Notes: generated by a model from the sequence alone, not told the origin. A stretch of DNA of 64,000 nt from Bacillus sp. 491mf (GCF_900112415.1 NZ_FOLV01000005.1:1-64000), one strand, 5' to 3'. Positions 1 to 8,022 are shown, counted from the stretch's first letter. A program made the numbers and translations.

Positions 1-157
1 CCTATAAACTGTAGGGCAAGGTTATGTCCGAACAGTATAATCTACGCCTGTGGAGACTGTGTAAGACGCAGTGGGACACCCCACTACGCAACGGTCTATG
101 AAACAGGAAGCCCCTTCTTCAATCAGACCGTGAGGTGGATAAGGAGGGGTTATTCAC
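1..157 (+). mobile_element. Right end of an IS200/IS605-type TnpB transposon
   Basis: The segment has the layout of the 3' end of IS605/IS1341 elements: a GCCTGTGGAGAC block, a short hairpin (70-75 with 80-85), then CCCCTTCTT at 111-119 pairing with AAGGAGGGG at 141-149, ending in TTATTCAC at about 157. Such elements end without inverted repeats just after this hairpin. Frame 1 is open from base 1 to a TAG at 178-180 and could be the tail of tnpB, but I cannot confirm that because the rest lies outside the window. The exact boundary is inferred by resemblance, uncertain by a few bases. Confidence 0.7.
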
Positions 158-175
158 ACAAACTATTCGCATACG
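1..175 (+). ncRNA. TnpB guide (omega) RNA, 3' part plus guide
   Basis: TnpB nucleases use an RNA made from the 3' end of their own element and run on into the flanking DNA, which acts as the guide. Here the scaffold would include the hairpin at 70-85 and the long stem 111-119/141-149. The guide would start at about 158 (ACAAACTATTCGC...) inside the proC leader. The 5' end is not defined and may lie before the window. The family behaviour is established; applying it to this copy is inference, and whether an active TnpB sits upstream cannot be seen. Confidence 0.5.
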
Positions 176-197
176 CATAGTAAAAGGGGGACACATC

Positions 198-1037
198 ATG
201 TCAATACAAAAAATCGCTTTTGTCGGCGCAGGCTCAATTGCCGAAGCTACAATTGCTGGATTATTACAAGCCCAAGTTATAAAAGGAGAACAAATTGTTG
301 TTAGTAATCACTCTAATAAAAAAAGGCTGCAAGAGTTGCATCATCGTTACGGTGTACATGGTACACATGATAGAAAAGAGCTGATTACTCACGCTGATAT
401 TATATTTTTAGCAATGAAACCGAAAGATGTTGTGGAGGCTCTTACTCCATTACGAGATTATATTACCAAAAATCAATTAATCATTTCATTACTAGCTGGC
501 GTATCCACGACATCCATTGTCACTTTACTGAAAAAGGATGTTCCTATTATTAGGGCAATGCCAAATACATCATCAGCAATTTTAAAATCTGCTACTGCCA
601 TTTCTCCTTCTGCTCATGCAAAAGATGAACATATTATGCTTGCAAAAACGCTTTTTGAAACAATTGGTCTTGTGTCTGTTGTAGAAGAAAAGCATATGCA
701 TGCTGTTACCGCTTTATCAGGAAGCGGTCCAGCTTATATTTATTACGTTGTGGAAGCAATGGAAAACGCAGCAAAACAAATTGGCTTAGAGGAAACTGTT
801 GCAAAATCACTTATTCTCCAAACAATGATTGGCGCCGCAGAGATGTTAAAAACAAACGAAAAGCACCCTTCTATATTACGAAAAGAAATTACATCGCCAG
901 GAGGAACGACAGAAGCTGGCATTGAAGTATTGCAAAGCTTTCAATTTCAAGAAGCACTAATTCAATGTATTACAGAAGCAACAAAACGTTCTCATGAGCT
1001 TGGTGAAACGTTAGAGAAGTTTGTAAGTGAAAAATAA
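198..1037 (+). CDS. proC: Pyrroline-5-carboxylate reductase (ProC)
   Basis: Catalyses the last step of proline synthesis, the NAD(P)H-dependent reduction of 1-pyrroline-5-carboxylate. The 279-residue protein opens with a Rossmann nucleotide-binding motif (VGAGSIAEA) and carries the family C-terminal signature ALSGSGPAYIYY and the SPGGTTEAGI segment. I place the start at the ATG at 198 because AAAAGGGGG lies eight bases before it. A longer in-frame extension to 135 would begin inside the transposon end and is rejected. The gene is alone, closed by a terminator at 1037-1065 that also serves the opposing sdaAA. The insertion 40 bp upstream probably displaced its native promoter. Confidence 0.95.
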   Translation: MSIQKIAFVGAGSIAEATIAGLLQAQVIKGEQIVVSNHSNKKRLQELHHRYGVHGTHDRKELITHADIIFLAMKPKDVVEALTPLRDYITKNQLIISLLAGVSTTSIVTLLKKDVPIIRAMPNTSSAILKSATAISPSAHAKDEHIMLAKTLFETIGLVSVVEEKHMHAVTALSGSGPAYIYYVVEAMENAAKQIGLEETVAKSLILQTMIGAAEMLKTNEKHPSILRKEITSPGGTTEAGIEVLQSFQFQEALIQCITEATKRSHELGETLEKFVSEK

Positions 1038-1065
1038 AAAACCTTGCTGAGTTAGCAAGGTTTTT
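1037..1065. terminator. Bidirectional terminator between proC and sdaAA
   Basis: CCTTGCT (1042-1048) pairs with AGCAAGG (1054-1060). An A run precedes and a T run follows, so it can end transcripts from both converging genes. Confidence 0.9.
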
Positions 1066-1067
1066 CC

Positions 1068-1946
1068 CTATTCGCTTTTCTTCCCAAAAATTTCTTCCTG
1101 TAAACGACGGCCGGTCGGCGTTGCTGCAAGACCACCTTCTGCGGTTTCACGAAGTGCACTTGGCATCGTTTGTCCAATGCGATACATTGCTTCAATTACT
1201 TCATCACACGGAATAACACTCGTTACACCAGCTAATGATAAATCAGCTGCAATCATCGCATTTGATGCACCAGCTGCGTTACGTTTTACACACGGTACTT
1301 CTACAAGTCCTGCAACAGGATCACATACTAATCCGAGCATGTTTTTAAGTGCAATACTCATTGCTGTTGCTGCTTGCTTTTGTGTACCTCCAGCCAATTC
1401 AACAGCAGCTGCAGCTGCCATCCCACTTGCTGAACCAACTTCCGCTTGACACCCACCAGCAGCCCCGGCAATGCAAGCGTTGTTCGCTACAACCATACCA
1501 AATGCACCAGCTGTAAATAGAAATTCAATCATTTCTTCACGCGTTGGGTTTAATTTTTCTTTTAATGCAAATAGCACACCTGGTACCGTCCCCGCAGAAC
1601 CAGCTGTTGGCGTTGCACAAATAATCCCCATTGCAGCATTTACTTCATTCGTTGCGACAGCTTTACTTACTGCATCTAAAATTGTATCCCCAGACAAACC
1701 TTTTCCACTTTTCATATACGCCTGTACTTTCACTGCATCTCCACCAGTAAGTCCAGTCGGAGATTTCACACCTTGAATTCCGCGCTCAACTGCTTTTTCC
1801 ATTACAACTAAGTTTTTTTCCATACCAGCGATTACTTCTTCACGAGAAAGCTTTCTTGTTTCCATTTCACATTGAATCATAATCTCTGCAATTTTTACAT
1901 TTTTCTCTTCTGCTTGTGCAACTAGTTCCGCTACATTCCGAAACAT
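1068..1946 (-). CDS. sdaAA: L-serine dehydratase, alpha (catalytic) subunit
   Basis: Forms, with SdaAB, the iron-sulfur L-serine deaminase that converts serine to pyruvate and ammonia. The 292-residue protein has the SDH alpha-chain motifs, including SPTGLTGGDAVK, the glycine/alanine-rich NNACIAGAAGGCQAEVGSA stretch and CDPVAGLVEVPC, whose cysteines are the likely cluster ligands. Length is normal for the two-subunit Bacillus form. It follows sdaAB by 18 bp with its own GGGGG-type ribosome site, so the two are co-transcribed. It ends at the shared terminator with proC. Confidence 0.95.
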   Translation of the reverse strand: MFRNVAELVAQAEEKNVKIAEIMIQCEMETRKLSREEVIAGMEKNLVVMEKAVERGIQGVKSPTGLTGGDAVKVQAYMKSGKGLSGDTILDAVSKAVATNEVNAAMGIICATPTAGSAGTVPGVLFALKEKLNPTREEMIEFLFTAGAFGMVVANNACIAGAAGGCQAEVGSASGMAAAAAVELAGGTQKQAATAMSIALKNMLGLVCDPVAGLVEVPCVKRNAAGASNAMIAADLSLAGVTSVIPCDEVIEAMYRIGQTMPSALRETAEGGLAATPTGRRLQEEIFGKKSE

Positions 1947-1964
1947 GATGTGTCCCCCCTGCTA

Positions 1965-2624
1965 TTAATCCATAATTGTTACTTGACAAATATTTTGCTG
2001 CGCTTTAATTTCATCGATGATTTCATCTGCTAACAACTCATCTGTTTCAATAACCATTAGCGCTTTTCTTCCCTTTTCCTTACGCGAAACACTCATCATA
2101 CTAATATTAATTTCGTGCTTTGCAAGAATAGATGTAACAGAAGCAATTGTTCCGAAACGATCATTATTTACAATTAGAAGCGCCGGACTTGTACCTGTTA
2201 ACTGCAAATCAAACCCATTTAGCTCCACTACTTCAATTTTCCCACCGCCGATTGAACAAGCAACGACTTCAATTTCATCTTCATCTTTATATAAACGAAT
2301 TTTCGCTGTATTTGGATGGACTGCTTGTGCTTCTTCTTCAATAAACGTAACGTTAATTCCACGTTCTTTTGCAATTTCAAGCGCTTGCGGAATGCGAGGA
2401 TCATCCGTTTCAAATCCTAGTATTCCTCCTACAAGTGCTACATCCGTGCCATGACCTCGATATGTTTTTGCAAACGAACCGTATAACGAAATGGTAACGT
2501 TTTCTGGTTCATGGCGAAACAGTTGACGAGCAACTTGCCCCATTCTTGCTGCACCTGCTGTATGCGAACTAGATGGTCCAATCATAACCGGACCAATAAT
2601 ATCAAAAACTGAACGATATTTCAT
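1965..2624 (-). CDS. sdaAB: L-serine dehydratase, beta subunit with ACT domain
   Basis: Partner of SdaAA. The 219-residue protein starts with the SDH beta motif (MKYRSVFDIIGPVMIGPSSS), which includes the SSSHTAGAARMG segment near residues 18-29. It ends with an ACT-type regulatory domain at about 147-217 (LLIVNNDRFGTIASVTSILA) that in the family binds amino acids. A GGGGGAA ribosome site precedes the ATG. It is first in a two-gene operon. A catabolite-repression-like palindrome lies about 250 bp upstream. Confidence 0.95.
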   Translation of the reverse strand: MKYRSVFDIIGPVMIGPSSSHTAGAARMGQVARQLFRHEPENVTISLYGSFAKTYRGHGTDVALVGGILGFETDDPRIPQALEIAKERGINVTFIEEEAQAVHPNTAKIRLYKDEDEIEVVACSIGGGKIEVVELNGFDLQLTGTSPALLIVNNDRFGTIASVTSILAKHEINISMMSVSRKEKGRKALMVIETDELLADEIIDEIKAQQNICQVTIMD

Positions 2625-2761
2625 AATAGTTCCCCCTAAATCTTCATTACAAAAAAGTTACTTACTAATAGTCTATTAAATTGCTGTTTTCTTTGCTTTT
2701 GTATATGTTCTAATAAACTTATATAATTCATTCAAAACACTTATATAAATTATTCATTAAA
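2625..2761. other. AT-rich leader region upstream of sdaAB
   Basis: This stretch lies between the sdaAB start and the plus-strand promoter at 2762. It is AT-rich and holds no open frame that I trust. I looked for a T-box (AGGGTGGNACCGCG) and found none. Confidence 0.4.
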
Positions 2762-2790
2762 TTGACACACACCATCAGCTATCATAATAT
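2762..2790 (+). promoter_or_regulatory. Consensus sigma-A promoter pointing into a gene-free stretch
   Basis: TTGACA at 2762-2767 and TAATAT at 2785-2790 are separated by exactly 17 bases. It reads on the plus strand, where no protein gene follows before the convergent rnz. It may drive the candidate RNA at 2797-3079. Confidence 0.5.
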
Positions 2791-2870
2791 ATAAGCGCTC
2801 TCTTGTCACTTGTTGATTTACTACTTTTCTTTACAAAAACAAACAAAATATAATCTTATACTGTACAATT

Positions 2871-2892
2871 ATAATGAATACGCTTTCATTAT
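2871..2892. promoter_or_regulatory. cre-like palindrome, possible CcpA site for sdaAB
   Basis: ATAATGAA and TTCATTAT form eight-base arms around TACGCT. The core TGAATACGCTTTCA (2875-2888) differs at one position from the CcpA consensus TGWAANCGNTNWCA. It lies upstream of sdaAB. Catabolite control of serine degradation would make sense but is inference. Confidence 0.4.
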
Positions 2893-3024
2893 AACCCCTT
2901 TTTTGCAGATTTTAAATTTTTTTATATTTCAAATTAAGGACATACTTTTTTTCACATATGCAGTTCAAGCGTAGTTTCTTCTTTTTATTTTAAAAACATT
3001 GGTATATCAACGCTTCTAAAACAA

Positions 3025-3079
3025 AAAGGAGTGTCACATAGTCAAAAATTCGACTTATGAGACAGCTCCATTGTTTTTT
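3025..3079. terminator. Terminator downstream of rnz
   Basis: GGAG-TGTC-...-AGTC (3029-3044) pairs with GACT-...-GACA-GCTCC (3052-3069). On the minus strand a T run follows for rnz; on the plus strand TTTTTT follows at 3074-3079. Confidence 0.75.
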
Positions 3080-3081
3080 CG

Positions 3082-4005
3082 TTATCTTGATACGAGAAAA
3101 CGTTTCAAGTCCGCTGCAATTTCCGTATTTGGAAATACTCGCTTTGCTTCTTCAAGAAGCATATTACATGCTTCCCCTTGATAACGAGAACTAATATGAG
3201 TTAGAATCATTTGTTTTACATTTGCTTGCATCGCAATATTTGCCGCTTGTTCTGTTGTAGAATGGTAATAATCATGAGCTTGCTGTGAATCTTCCGCACC
3301 GAACGTCGCTTCATGTACAAGTACATCAGCATCTTGTGCTAATTGAATACTCGCTTCGCAATAACGTGTATCTCCTAAAATTGTAATAATTCGCCCTTTT
3401 TGTGATGGTCCGATGAAATCCTGTCCACAAAGTACACGTCCATCTTCAAGCTCTACAGTTTCTCCATCTTTTAAACGCTTAAAGAGTGGTCCTGGTTTAA
3501 TTCCTTCTTCTAATAATTTATCTACAAGAAGATGCCCTGGAATATCTTTTTCTACAATGCGATACCCAAAACATTCAATACCGTGTGATAATCGCTTCGT
3601 TTCCACAAGAAATTGTTTATCTTCATATACAATACCTTCTTCGGTAATTTCGATAATCTCTAGTGGGTATTTCACATGTGTTGTACTTACTGACAAGGCG
3701 ACTTCAACAAACTGTTTAATCCCTTTTGGACCATATACAGTTAACGGCGTTGTCCCTCCTTGAAACGAACGGCTTCCTAACAAACCTGGCAGTCCAAAAA
3801 TATGATCCCCATGTAAATGCGTAATAAATATTTTCTCGATGCGACGCGGACGCACTGATGTATGTAAAATTTGATGCTGCGTTGCTTCGCCGCAGTCAAA
3901 TAGCCACGTTTCACCTATCTCTTCCAATAATTGCAAAGCTATTGCTGATACGTTTCTTCCTTTTGCCGGAACGCCAGCTCCTGTTCCTAAAAATACAAAT
4001 TCCAC
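3082..4005 (-). CDS. rnz: Ribonuclease Z (tRNA 3' endonuclease)
   Basis: Cuts the 3' trailer from tRNA precursors that lack an encoded CCA. The 307-residue metallo-beta-lactamase-fold protein has the zinc motif THLHGDH, the [10 protein letters not shown] segment, GDTRYCE and the terminal [10 protein letters not shown] with its conserved histidine. I choose the GTG at 4005 because GGAGG stands seven bases before it and the protein then begins (M)[10 protein letters not shown] as in Bacillus homologues. The upstream ATG at 4023 would place the ribosome site inside the gene. It is monocistronic here, with a 450-bp gap before sdaAB. Confidence 0.93.
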   Translation of the reverse strand: MEFVFLGTGAGVPAKGRNVSAIALQLLEEIGETWLFDCGEATQHQILHTSVRPRRIEKIFITHLHGDHIFGLPGLLGSRSFQGGTTPLTVYGPKGIKQFVEVALSVSTTHVKYPLEIIEITEEGIVYEDKQFLVETKRLSHGIECFGYRIVEKDIPGHLLVDKLLEEGIKPGPLFKRLKDGETVELEDGRVLCGQDFIGPSQKGRIITILGDTRYCEASIQLAQDADVLVHEATFGAEDSQQAHDYYHSTTEQAANIAMQANVKQMILTHISSRYQGEACNMLLEEAKRVFPNTEIAADLKRFLVSR

Positions 4006-4194
4006 GTTGCATCCTCCAAGCATTTCATAATCTCTATTGTTATCTTACGGAATATAAACAAAAATGGCAACTCAACTTTATATGAACAGCCCATATAGAC
4101 AACTACACAAAACGAACGTTAACAATTTTTAAAAACACATTCATTCGTGTTTTGTAGTAAAATAATAGTATCATTTATAGAAGGTGGCTAAACC

Positions 4195-4443
4195 ATGAAA
4201 GAAGCATTTCGTTTACAAACTGACTTTTCTTCTTCTTTTGATCGTTGGGTAAGTTTATTTATTTCTGAAACACCAGCAGAATTACAATGGTCTACGTTAA
4301 AAGAGTTAATTCATGAATATATAGCATTGCATACAGTTCAAACCGTACCAGAATATATCCCTTCTTCTATCACATATTATGCACAGCGCATTTCTACTCC
4401 AACCAATACAGACATTGTAATTTACGAAAGCTTTTCTATATAA
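4195..4443 (+). CDS. Small hypothetical protein, 82 aa
   Basis: A good ribosome site (GAAGGTGG) precedes the ATG, and a perfect 20-bp terminator stem follows the stop directly, so the gene is very probably real. The product is soluble, mildly acidic and has no signal peptide or membrane segment. I do not recognise a domain. It stands alone, divergent from rnz. Confidence 0.7.
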   Translation: MKEAFRLQTDFSSSFDRWVSLFISETPAELQWSTLKELIHEYIALHTVQTVPEYIPSSITYYAQRISTPTNTDIVIYESFSI

Positions 4444-4484
4444 AACATAAAAAGATATCGGCTTCCGATATCTTTTTATGTTTT
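4442..4484 (+). terminator. Terminator with perfect 20-bp stem
   Basis: The arm at 4442-4461 is the exact reverse complement of 4465-4484, with a three-base loop. The stem begins within the stop codon of the preceding gene and holds A and T runs at its base. Confidence 0.9.
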
Positions 4485-4709
4485 ATATGAATAGGAAATA
4501 CAGATTAAGTGCAGTACTTATGCACACAAATCAATTATCCAAAAAACATTGATGCTGCCTCCGTTACCTTTTTATTTAAAATATTTAGGCAAGAAGAATA
4601 TCAAATATTAACATAAGTTGCCATCATAAATCCTTATAAATATCAACAATATAAACCATAGGGAGTGGCGTTAATTATCTATCCCTAATTTTTTTACAAG
4701 GAGTCGAAA
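4485..4709. other. AT-rich gap upstream of the gene at 4710
   Basis: About 225 bp of AT-rich sequence, presumably holding the promoter of the gene at 4710. I can identify no clear -35/-10 pair and no open frame. Confidence 0.35.
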
Positions 4710-5024
4710 ATGAACATTTTAAATTGGTTGATATCATTATTCAATTTCGGAAGAGGAACGCGCCGAGTGTTTCAATTATTTGGAATTAGACGAACTAATA
4801 GAAACTGGATTTGGATTTCTTTACTAGGTATAGGAACAGTTTTTGGATTAGTAGCAAGCCGAAACTTCAATATGATAACACCGTTGCAGCGGTTATTTCG
4901 GGACATGCAAAATAGAACAAGAGCAATTATGCCAACAAATTTAAACTTGGCAAGTATGGAAATCGCTAATGAAATAACTCCAAATAGCAAAAAAAGTACT
5001 AGTATTAACCAAACAAGAGTATAA
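4710..5024 (+). CDS. Small membrane protein, 104 aa, possibly DUF3918/YrzQ-like
   Basis: An ACAAGGAGT ribosome site precedes the ATG by eight bases. The product has a basic N-terminal part (GRGTRRVFQ...RRTNRNW), one hydrophobic segment at about 34-50 (WIWISLLGIGTVFGLVA), then a polar, asparagine- and serine-rich tail. The arginine/asparagine-rich block before a single helix resembles the small DUF3918/YrzQ proteins, but this one is longer and the assignment is weak. A strong terminator follows 30 bp after the stop. Function unknown. Confidence 0.65.
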   Translation: MNILNWLISLFNFGRGTRRVFQLFGIRRTNRNWIWISLLGIGTVFGLVASRNFNMITPLQRLFRDMQNRTRAIMPTNLNLASMEIANEITPNSKKSTSINQTRV

Positions 5025-5053
5025 GATTGATTACGTTTCTTAAGAAGAACAAA

Positions 5054-5101
5054 TATACTAAAAATCTCGCAGAAGATATCTCCTGCGAGATTTTTAGTAT
5101 A
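5054..5101 (+). terminator. Terminator with 19-bp stem
   Basis: TATACTAAAAATCTCGCAG (5054-5072) pairs perfectly with 5083-5101 around a ten-base loop. Its right arm runs into the left end of a dispersed repeat copy. Confidence 0.85.
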
Positions 5102-5280
5102 TACAAATACATTTTCATTGTTCAACGTATAAATCGCTGCCATGTAGAATATAACATGATGACCTGCATTTCCCTTTATGTGGCAGGAAAGGGCCCCAAC
5201 CGCTTTTATGCACAGCCAGACGCTCTCGTCCTCCTCTAAAAAAAGAGTTTTTATATCGGTTTTTAACTTGTATATATAGT
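5098..5280 (+). repeat. Dispersed repeat family 1, copy 1
   Basis: Contains the family core GTGGCAGGAAAGGGCC...CCGCTTTTATGCACAGCCAGACGCTCTCGTCC (about 5180-5231). The ends are inverted: ATATACAAAT on the left and ACTTGTATAT on the right. It lies between the convergent genes at 4710 and dinB. See the copies at 7827, 9343, 11672, 34690, 45231 and 53919. Confidence 0.75.
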
Positions 5281-5303
5281 ACATAAACTTACATACGAAT
5301 TTT

Positions 5304-6542
5304 TTATGTAAATTTATTCTCTAAATTTTGTTGAAATGTTCTCTCTTGTTGCCGAAGCAATTGACTACCAGGCTGAATAATCTTCGTTCCATATTTATCA
5401 TTTAATTGCTCCATCACTGTCAAAAGTGGTTCTACTTTCGCATCTTCTTCAAATGAAAATAAATCAAGCTGCTTAATTGCTTCTGTTTTCCACTCTAATT
5501 CACAAGCAGTTATTCCAAGTAATCGGACAGGGTCACCATCCCAATGTTTTTTCCATAACCGTATTGTCGCCTGAAAAATATCCCGCCATTCCCAAACTGC
5601 ATTTTCTAACATTTTACTGCGCGTAATCGTTCGGCGATTATAATATTTAATCGTAATTTGAATATTATATGCAACAAGGGTACGTTTTTGTAATCTCCTG
5701 CTAACAGATTGAGACAAGCGCTCTAACGTACTTAACAACTCCTGCTCTTCGTCTACATCTTTTGGCAGCGTTATAGAATTTCCAATCGTTTTATATTGCC
5801 CCATTTGACTTGGATCAACATCTCTATTATCGATACCATTTGCCCGTTGTTGTAAATCCAATCCATGATTTCCAATTACAGAACGAATAATAGAGGCTGT
5901 TCCAGTAGCTAAATCCCCAATCGTGTGTATATGTACATCTTTTAATTTTTCTGCTGTTTTCTTTCCGATCCCATGCATTTTCCCAACTGGAAGTGGCCAA
6001 AGCACCGCTTGTATATCACGTTTACGAAGTACTGTAATACCTAGAGGTTTTTTCATATCAGAGGCTGTTTTAGCTAGAAATAAGTTTGGAGCAATCCCAA
6101 TGCTACACGGAAGTTGTAATTCTGTAAGTAATGTTTGTTGAATCATTTGAGCAATTTCTAACGGCGAACCGAGCCCGTAGCAATCTGTAATATCCAAATA
6201 TCCTTCATCAATTGAGACTGGTTGAATTTTTTCTGTAAACCGTGCCAGAATTTGAAACAATGCAAAAGAAGCCTCTCGATATAACTCAAAGTTTGGATGT
6301 TTTATAATGAGATCTGGGCATAGCCGCTTTGCTTCCCAAACAGGCATGGTTGCACGAACTCCCTTCGCCCTTGCTTCATAACTACACGTTACAATAATGC
6401 CCTTTCGTTCTTTCGCATTGCCAGCTATCGCTAATGGTTTTCCTTGCAACGATGCATCACGGGCAATTTCAACAGATGCATAAAAACAATTCATATCAAC
6501 ATGTAAAATGACACGGCCATTTTTCGGATACATTTCACGCAT
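5304..6542 (-). CDS. dinB: DNA polymerase IV (Y-family, DinB)
   Basis: Error-prone translesion polymerase. The 412-residue protein has the catalytic motifs HVDMNCFYASVE (about 15-26) and SIDEGYLDIT (about 109-118), helix-hairpin-helix residues (GIGKKTAEKL) and, near the C-terminus, KQLDLFSFE, which fits the sliding-clamp binding motif QLxLF. I prefer the ATG at 6542, preceded by GGTGGTGAG, over a TTG at 6557. The protein seems clearly different from typical B. cereus DinB as I remember it. It is a single gene with a family 1 repeat between it and its convergent neighbour. Confidence 0.93.
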   Translation of the reverse strand: MREMYPKNGRVILHVDMNCFYASVEIARDASLQGKPLAIAGNAKERKGIIVTCSYEARAKGVRATMPVWEAKRLCPDLIIKHPNFELYREASFALFQILARFTEKIQPVSIDEGYLDITDCYGLGSPLEIAQMIQQTLLTELQLPCSIGIAPNLFLAKTASDMKKPLGITVLRKRDIQAVLWPLPVGKMHGIGKKTAEKLKDVHIHTIGDLATGTASIIRSVIGNHGLDLQQRANGIDNRDVDPSQMGQYKTIGNSITLPKDVDEEQELLSTLERLSQSVSRRLQKRTLVAYNIQITIKYYNRRTITRSKMLENAVWEWRDIFQATIRLWKKHWDGDPVRLLGITACELEWKTEAIKQLDLFSFEEDAKVEPLLTVMEQLNDKYGTKIIQPGSQLLRQQERTFQQNLENKFT

Positions 6543-6675
6543 CTTTCTCACCACCAAAGGAACGTTTGTTCTTTATTTTATCAAAAAACTTGTAAAAAAA
6601 TCAATATTTAAAAGGATGGAATCGTTACTATATAGAAGTATGTCCACACGGGAATTTTAAGGAGGCAAAATAGAA

Positions 6676-6876
6676 ATGACTACACATCTAAAACCCCTTT
6701 ATCTCATTTTACTTTCTATTTTCTTTTTGTTACTCATCTATTTCCTACTTCCAATCATAGGAATTAATGCTTACTGGCTTCTTTCATCTCTATTGTCTTT
6801 TTCAACTTTGTACATTCTTCCATGGATTTTTCTGTACTGGTTTATTCGTCTTGTAAAGGCAATAGAATCAAAATAA
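6676..6876 (+). CDS. Small two-helix membrane protein, 66 aa
   Basis: An AAGGAGG ribosome site stands before the ATG. The product is almost all hydrophobic, with helices at about 8-27 and 33-58 separated by INAYW, and a short basic tail. No known family comes to mind. It ends 25 bp before the metallo-hydrolase at 6902 on the same strand with no terminator between, so the two probably form an operon; a membrane partner role is only a guess. Confidence 0.65.
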   Translation: MTTHLKPLYLILLSIFFLLLIYFLLPIIGINAYWLLSSLLSFSTLYILPWIFLYWFIRLVKAIESK

Positions 6877-6901
6877 CGAACACACTTAAGGAGAGAAGAA
6901 A

Positions 6902-7822
6902 ATGAACGAAGAATTTGATAGCAAACATTTTAGGCTCGAAAAAATTCGTAACGGGATCTATGCGGCAATTGCAAAAGAAGGTAGCGGTGCTGCAGCAAAT
7001 GCTGGCTTTATTGATTTAGGGGATACAACTATTGTTTTTGATACATTTAATACCCAACAAGCTTCTGAGGATTTAAAATATGCAGCAGAAGCGATAACAA
7101 ATCAGCCCGTTACTTGGGTAATCAACAGTCATTGGCACGGAGACCACATTCGAGGGAACCAAACGTTTAAAGATAGCACGATTATTTCAAGTGAAATGAC
7201 ATATGACAAAATGAAGACTACTCATCCATCAAGAATCACAAAACAAAAAAATGATATTCATGGTCTAAGAAATTATATTCAATCTTTACAGAACCAAGTA
7301 ACGCAAACTTATGATATGAATTTAGAACATCAAATTAATTTTTTAAGTGAGTTAGAAATTTCATTACCTACACTCGAGTTAGTACTACCTCAACAAACAT
7401 TTAAAGATGAAGTTATGTTCCTTGGAACGAAACGTAGTGCAAAGCTTTTCACATTAGGAGGGGGACATTCCCTTTGCGATGCTATGCTATACATCCCAGA
7501 AGATAAAGTGATATTCATGGGTGATTTATTATTTGTTGATTGCCATCCTACATTTTTTGAAGAATCAAATCCGCAAAATTGGATTCGTATTTTAAAAGAG
7601 GTTGAACGGATGGATATCGATATAGCTATACCAGGTCATGGCTCGGTAGGTACAAAGCTGAATTTCTTACAAATAATCGATTATATACATAACTTAACTG
7701 TCACTGCACAAAAACACAATGAGATCGAAACGATTCCGTTACCTAACGACTACAAAAATTGGCCTTCTCCGCAAATTTATCACCAAAATGTAAAAACACT
7801 AAAAGAACTATTGCATTGTTAA
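6902..7822 (+). CDS. Metallo-beta-lactamase-fold hydrolase
   Basis: The 306-residue protein carries the zinc-binding motif SHWHGDH (about 76-82), a GGGHSLCDA histidine, the GDLLFVD aspartate and a PGHG motif, in the order expected for the class B fold. An AGGAGAG site precedes the ATG. There is no signal peptide, so it acts in the cytoplasm. Helical insertion at about 97-150 (HPSRITKQKND...) resembles relatives of unknown substrate. A role in antibiotic resistance should not be assumed. Likely co-transcribed with the membrane protein at 6676. Confidence 0.8.
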   Translation: MNEEFDSKHFRLEKIRNGIYAAIAKEGSGAAANAGFIDLGDTTIVFDTFNTQQASEDLKYAAEAITNQPVTWVINSHWHGDHIRGNQTFKDSTIISSEMTYDKMKTTHPSRITKQKNDIHGLRNYIQSLQNQVTQTYDMNLEHQINFLSELEISLPTLELVLPQQTFKDEVMFLGTKRSAKLFTLGGGHSLCDAMLYIPEDKVIFMGDLLFVDCHPTFFEESNPQNWIRILKEVERMDIDIAIPGHGSVGTKLNFLQIIDYIHNLTVTAQKHNEIETIPLPNDYKNWPSPQIYHQNVKTLKELLHC

Positions 7823-7826
7823 GCTG

Positions 7827-8022
7827 TACAAATCCATTTTAATTTTCCGACGTAAAAGCCGCGCTATGGAGAAAAAAATTGACTTGTACTCATTTTCTCC
7901 CTTTATTTTAAAATCTCGCATGTGGCAGGAAAAGGCCCTGACCGCTACTATGCACAGCCAGATGCTCTTGCCCATCTAAAAAGAAAAGGGTTTATATGTC
8001 TTTTTTCAACTTGTATTTATAT
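7827..8022 (+). repeat. Dispersed repeat family 1, copy 2
   Basis: Core GTGGCAGGAAAAGGCCCTGACCGC...GCCAGATGCTCTTGCCC at about 7922-7973. The left end TACAAATCCATTTT... and the right end ...TTCAACTTGTATTTAT are inverted to each other. It lies between the convergent hydrolase and peptidase genes. Confidence 0.75.

Larger units (their letters stand above)
2797..3079 (+). ncRNA. Candidate small RNA of about 280 nt
   Basis: A near-consensus promoter ends at 2790, and a strong hairpin at 3029-3069 followed by TTTTTT (3074-3079) could terminate plus-strand transcription. Between them I see no convincing reading frame with a ribosome site. This is an inference from promoter plus terminator only. The hairpin also suits rnz termination on the other strand, so the unit could be fortuitous. 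Confidence 0.3.

Noticed and set aside
135-197. N-terminal extension of ProC
   Set aside because: It would begin inside the transposon end and lacks a ribosome site; the ATG at 198 has one and gives the family length.
1177-1776. Plus-strand frames across the serine dehydratase genes
   Set aside because: Antisense shadows rich in alanine and serine caused by codon bias of the real genes.
2625-2870. T-box or other amino acid riboswitch before sdaAB
   Set aside because: No AGGGTGGNACCGCG or specifier structure could be found.
4772-5284. 170-codon frame on the minus strand
   Set aside because: It is antisense to a supported gene, crosses a perfect terminator and includes a repeat copy; no ribosome site.
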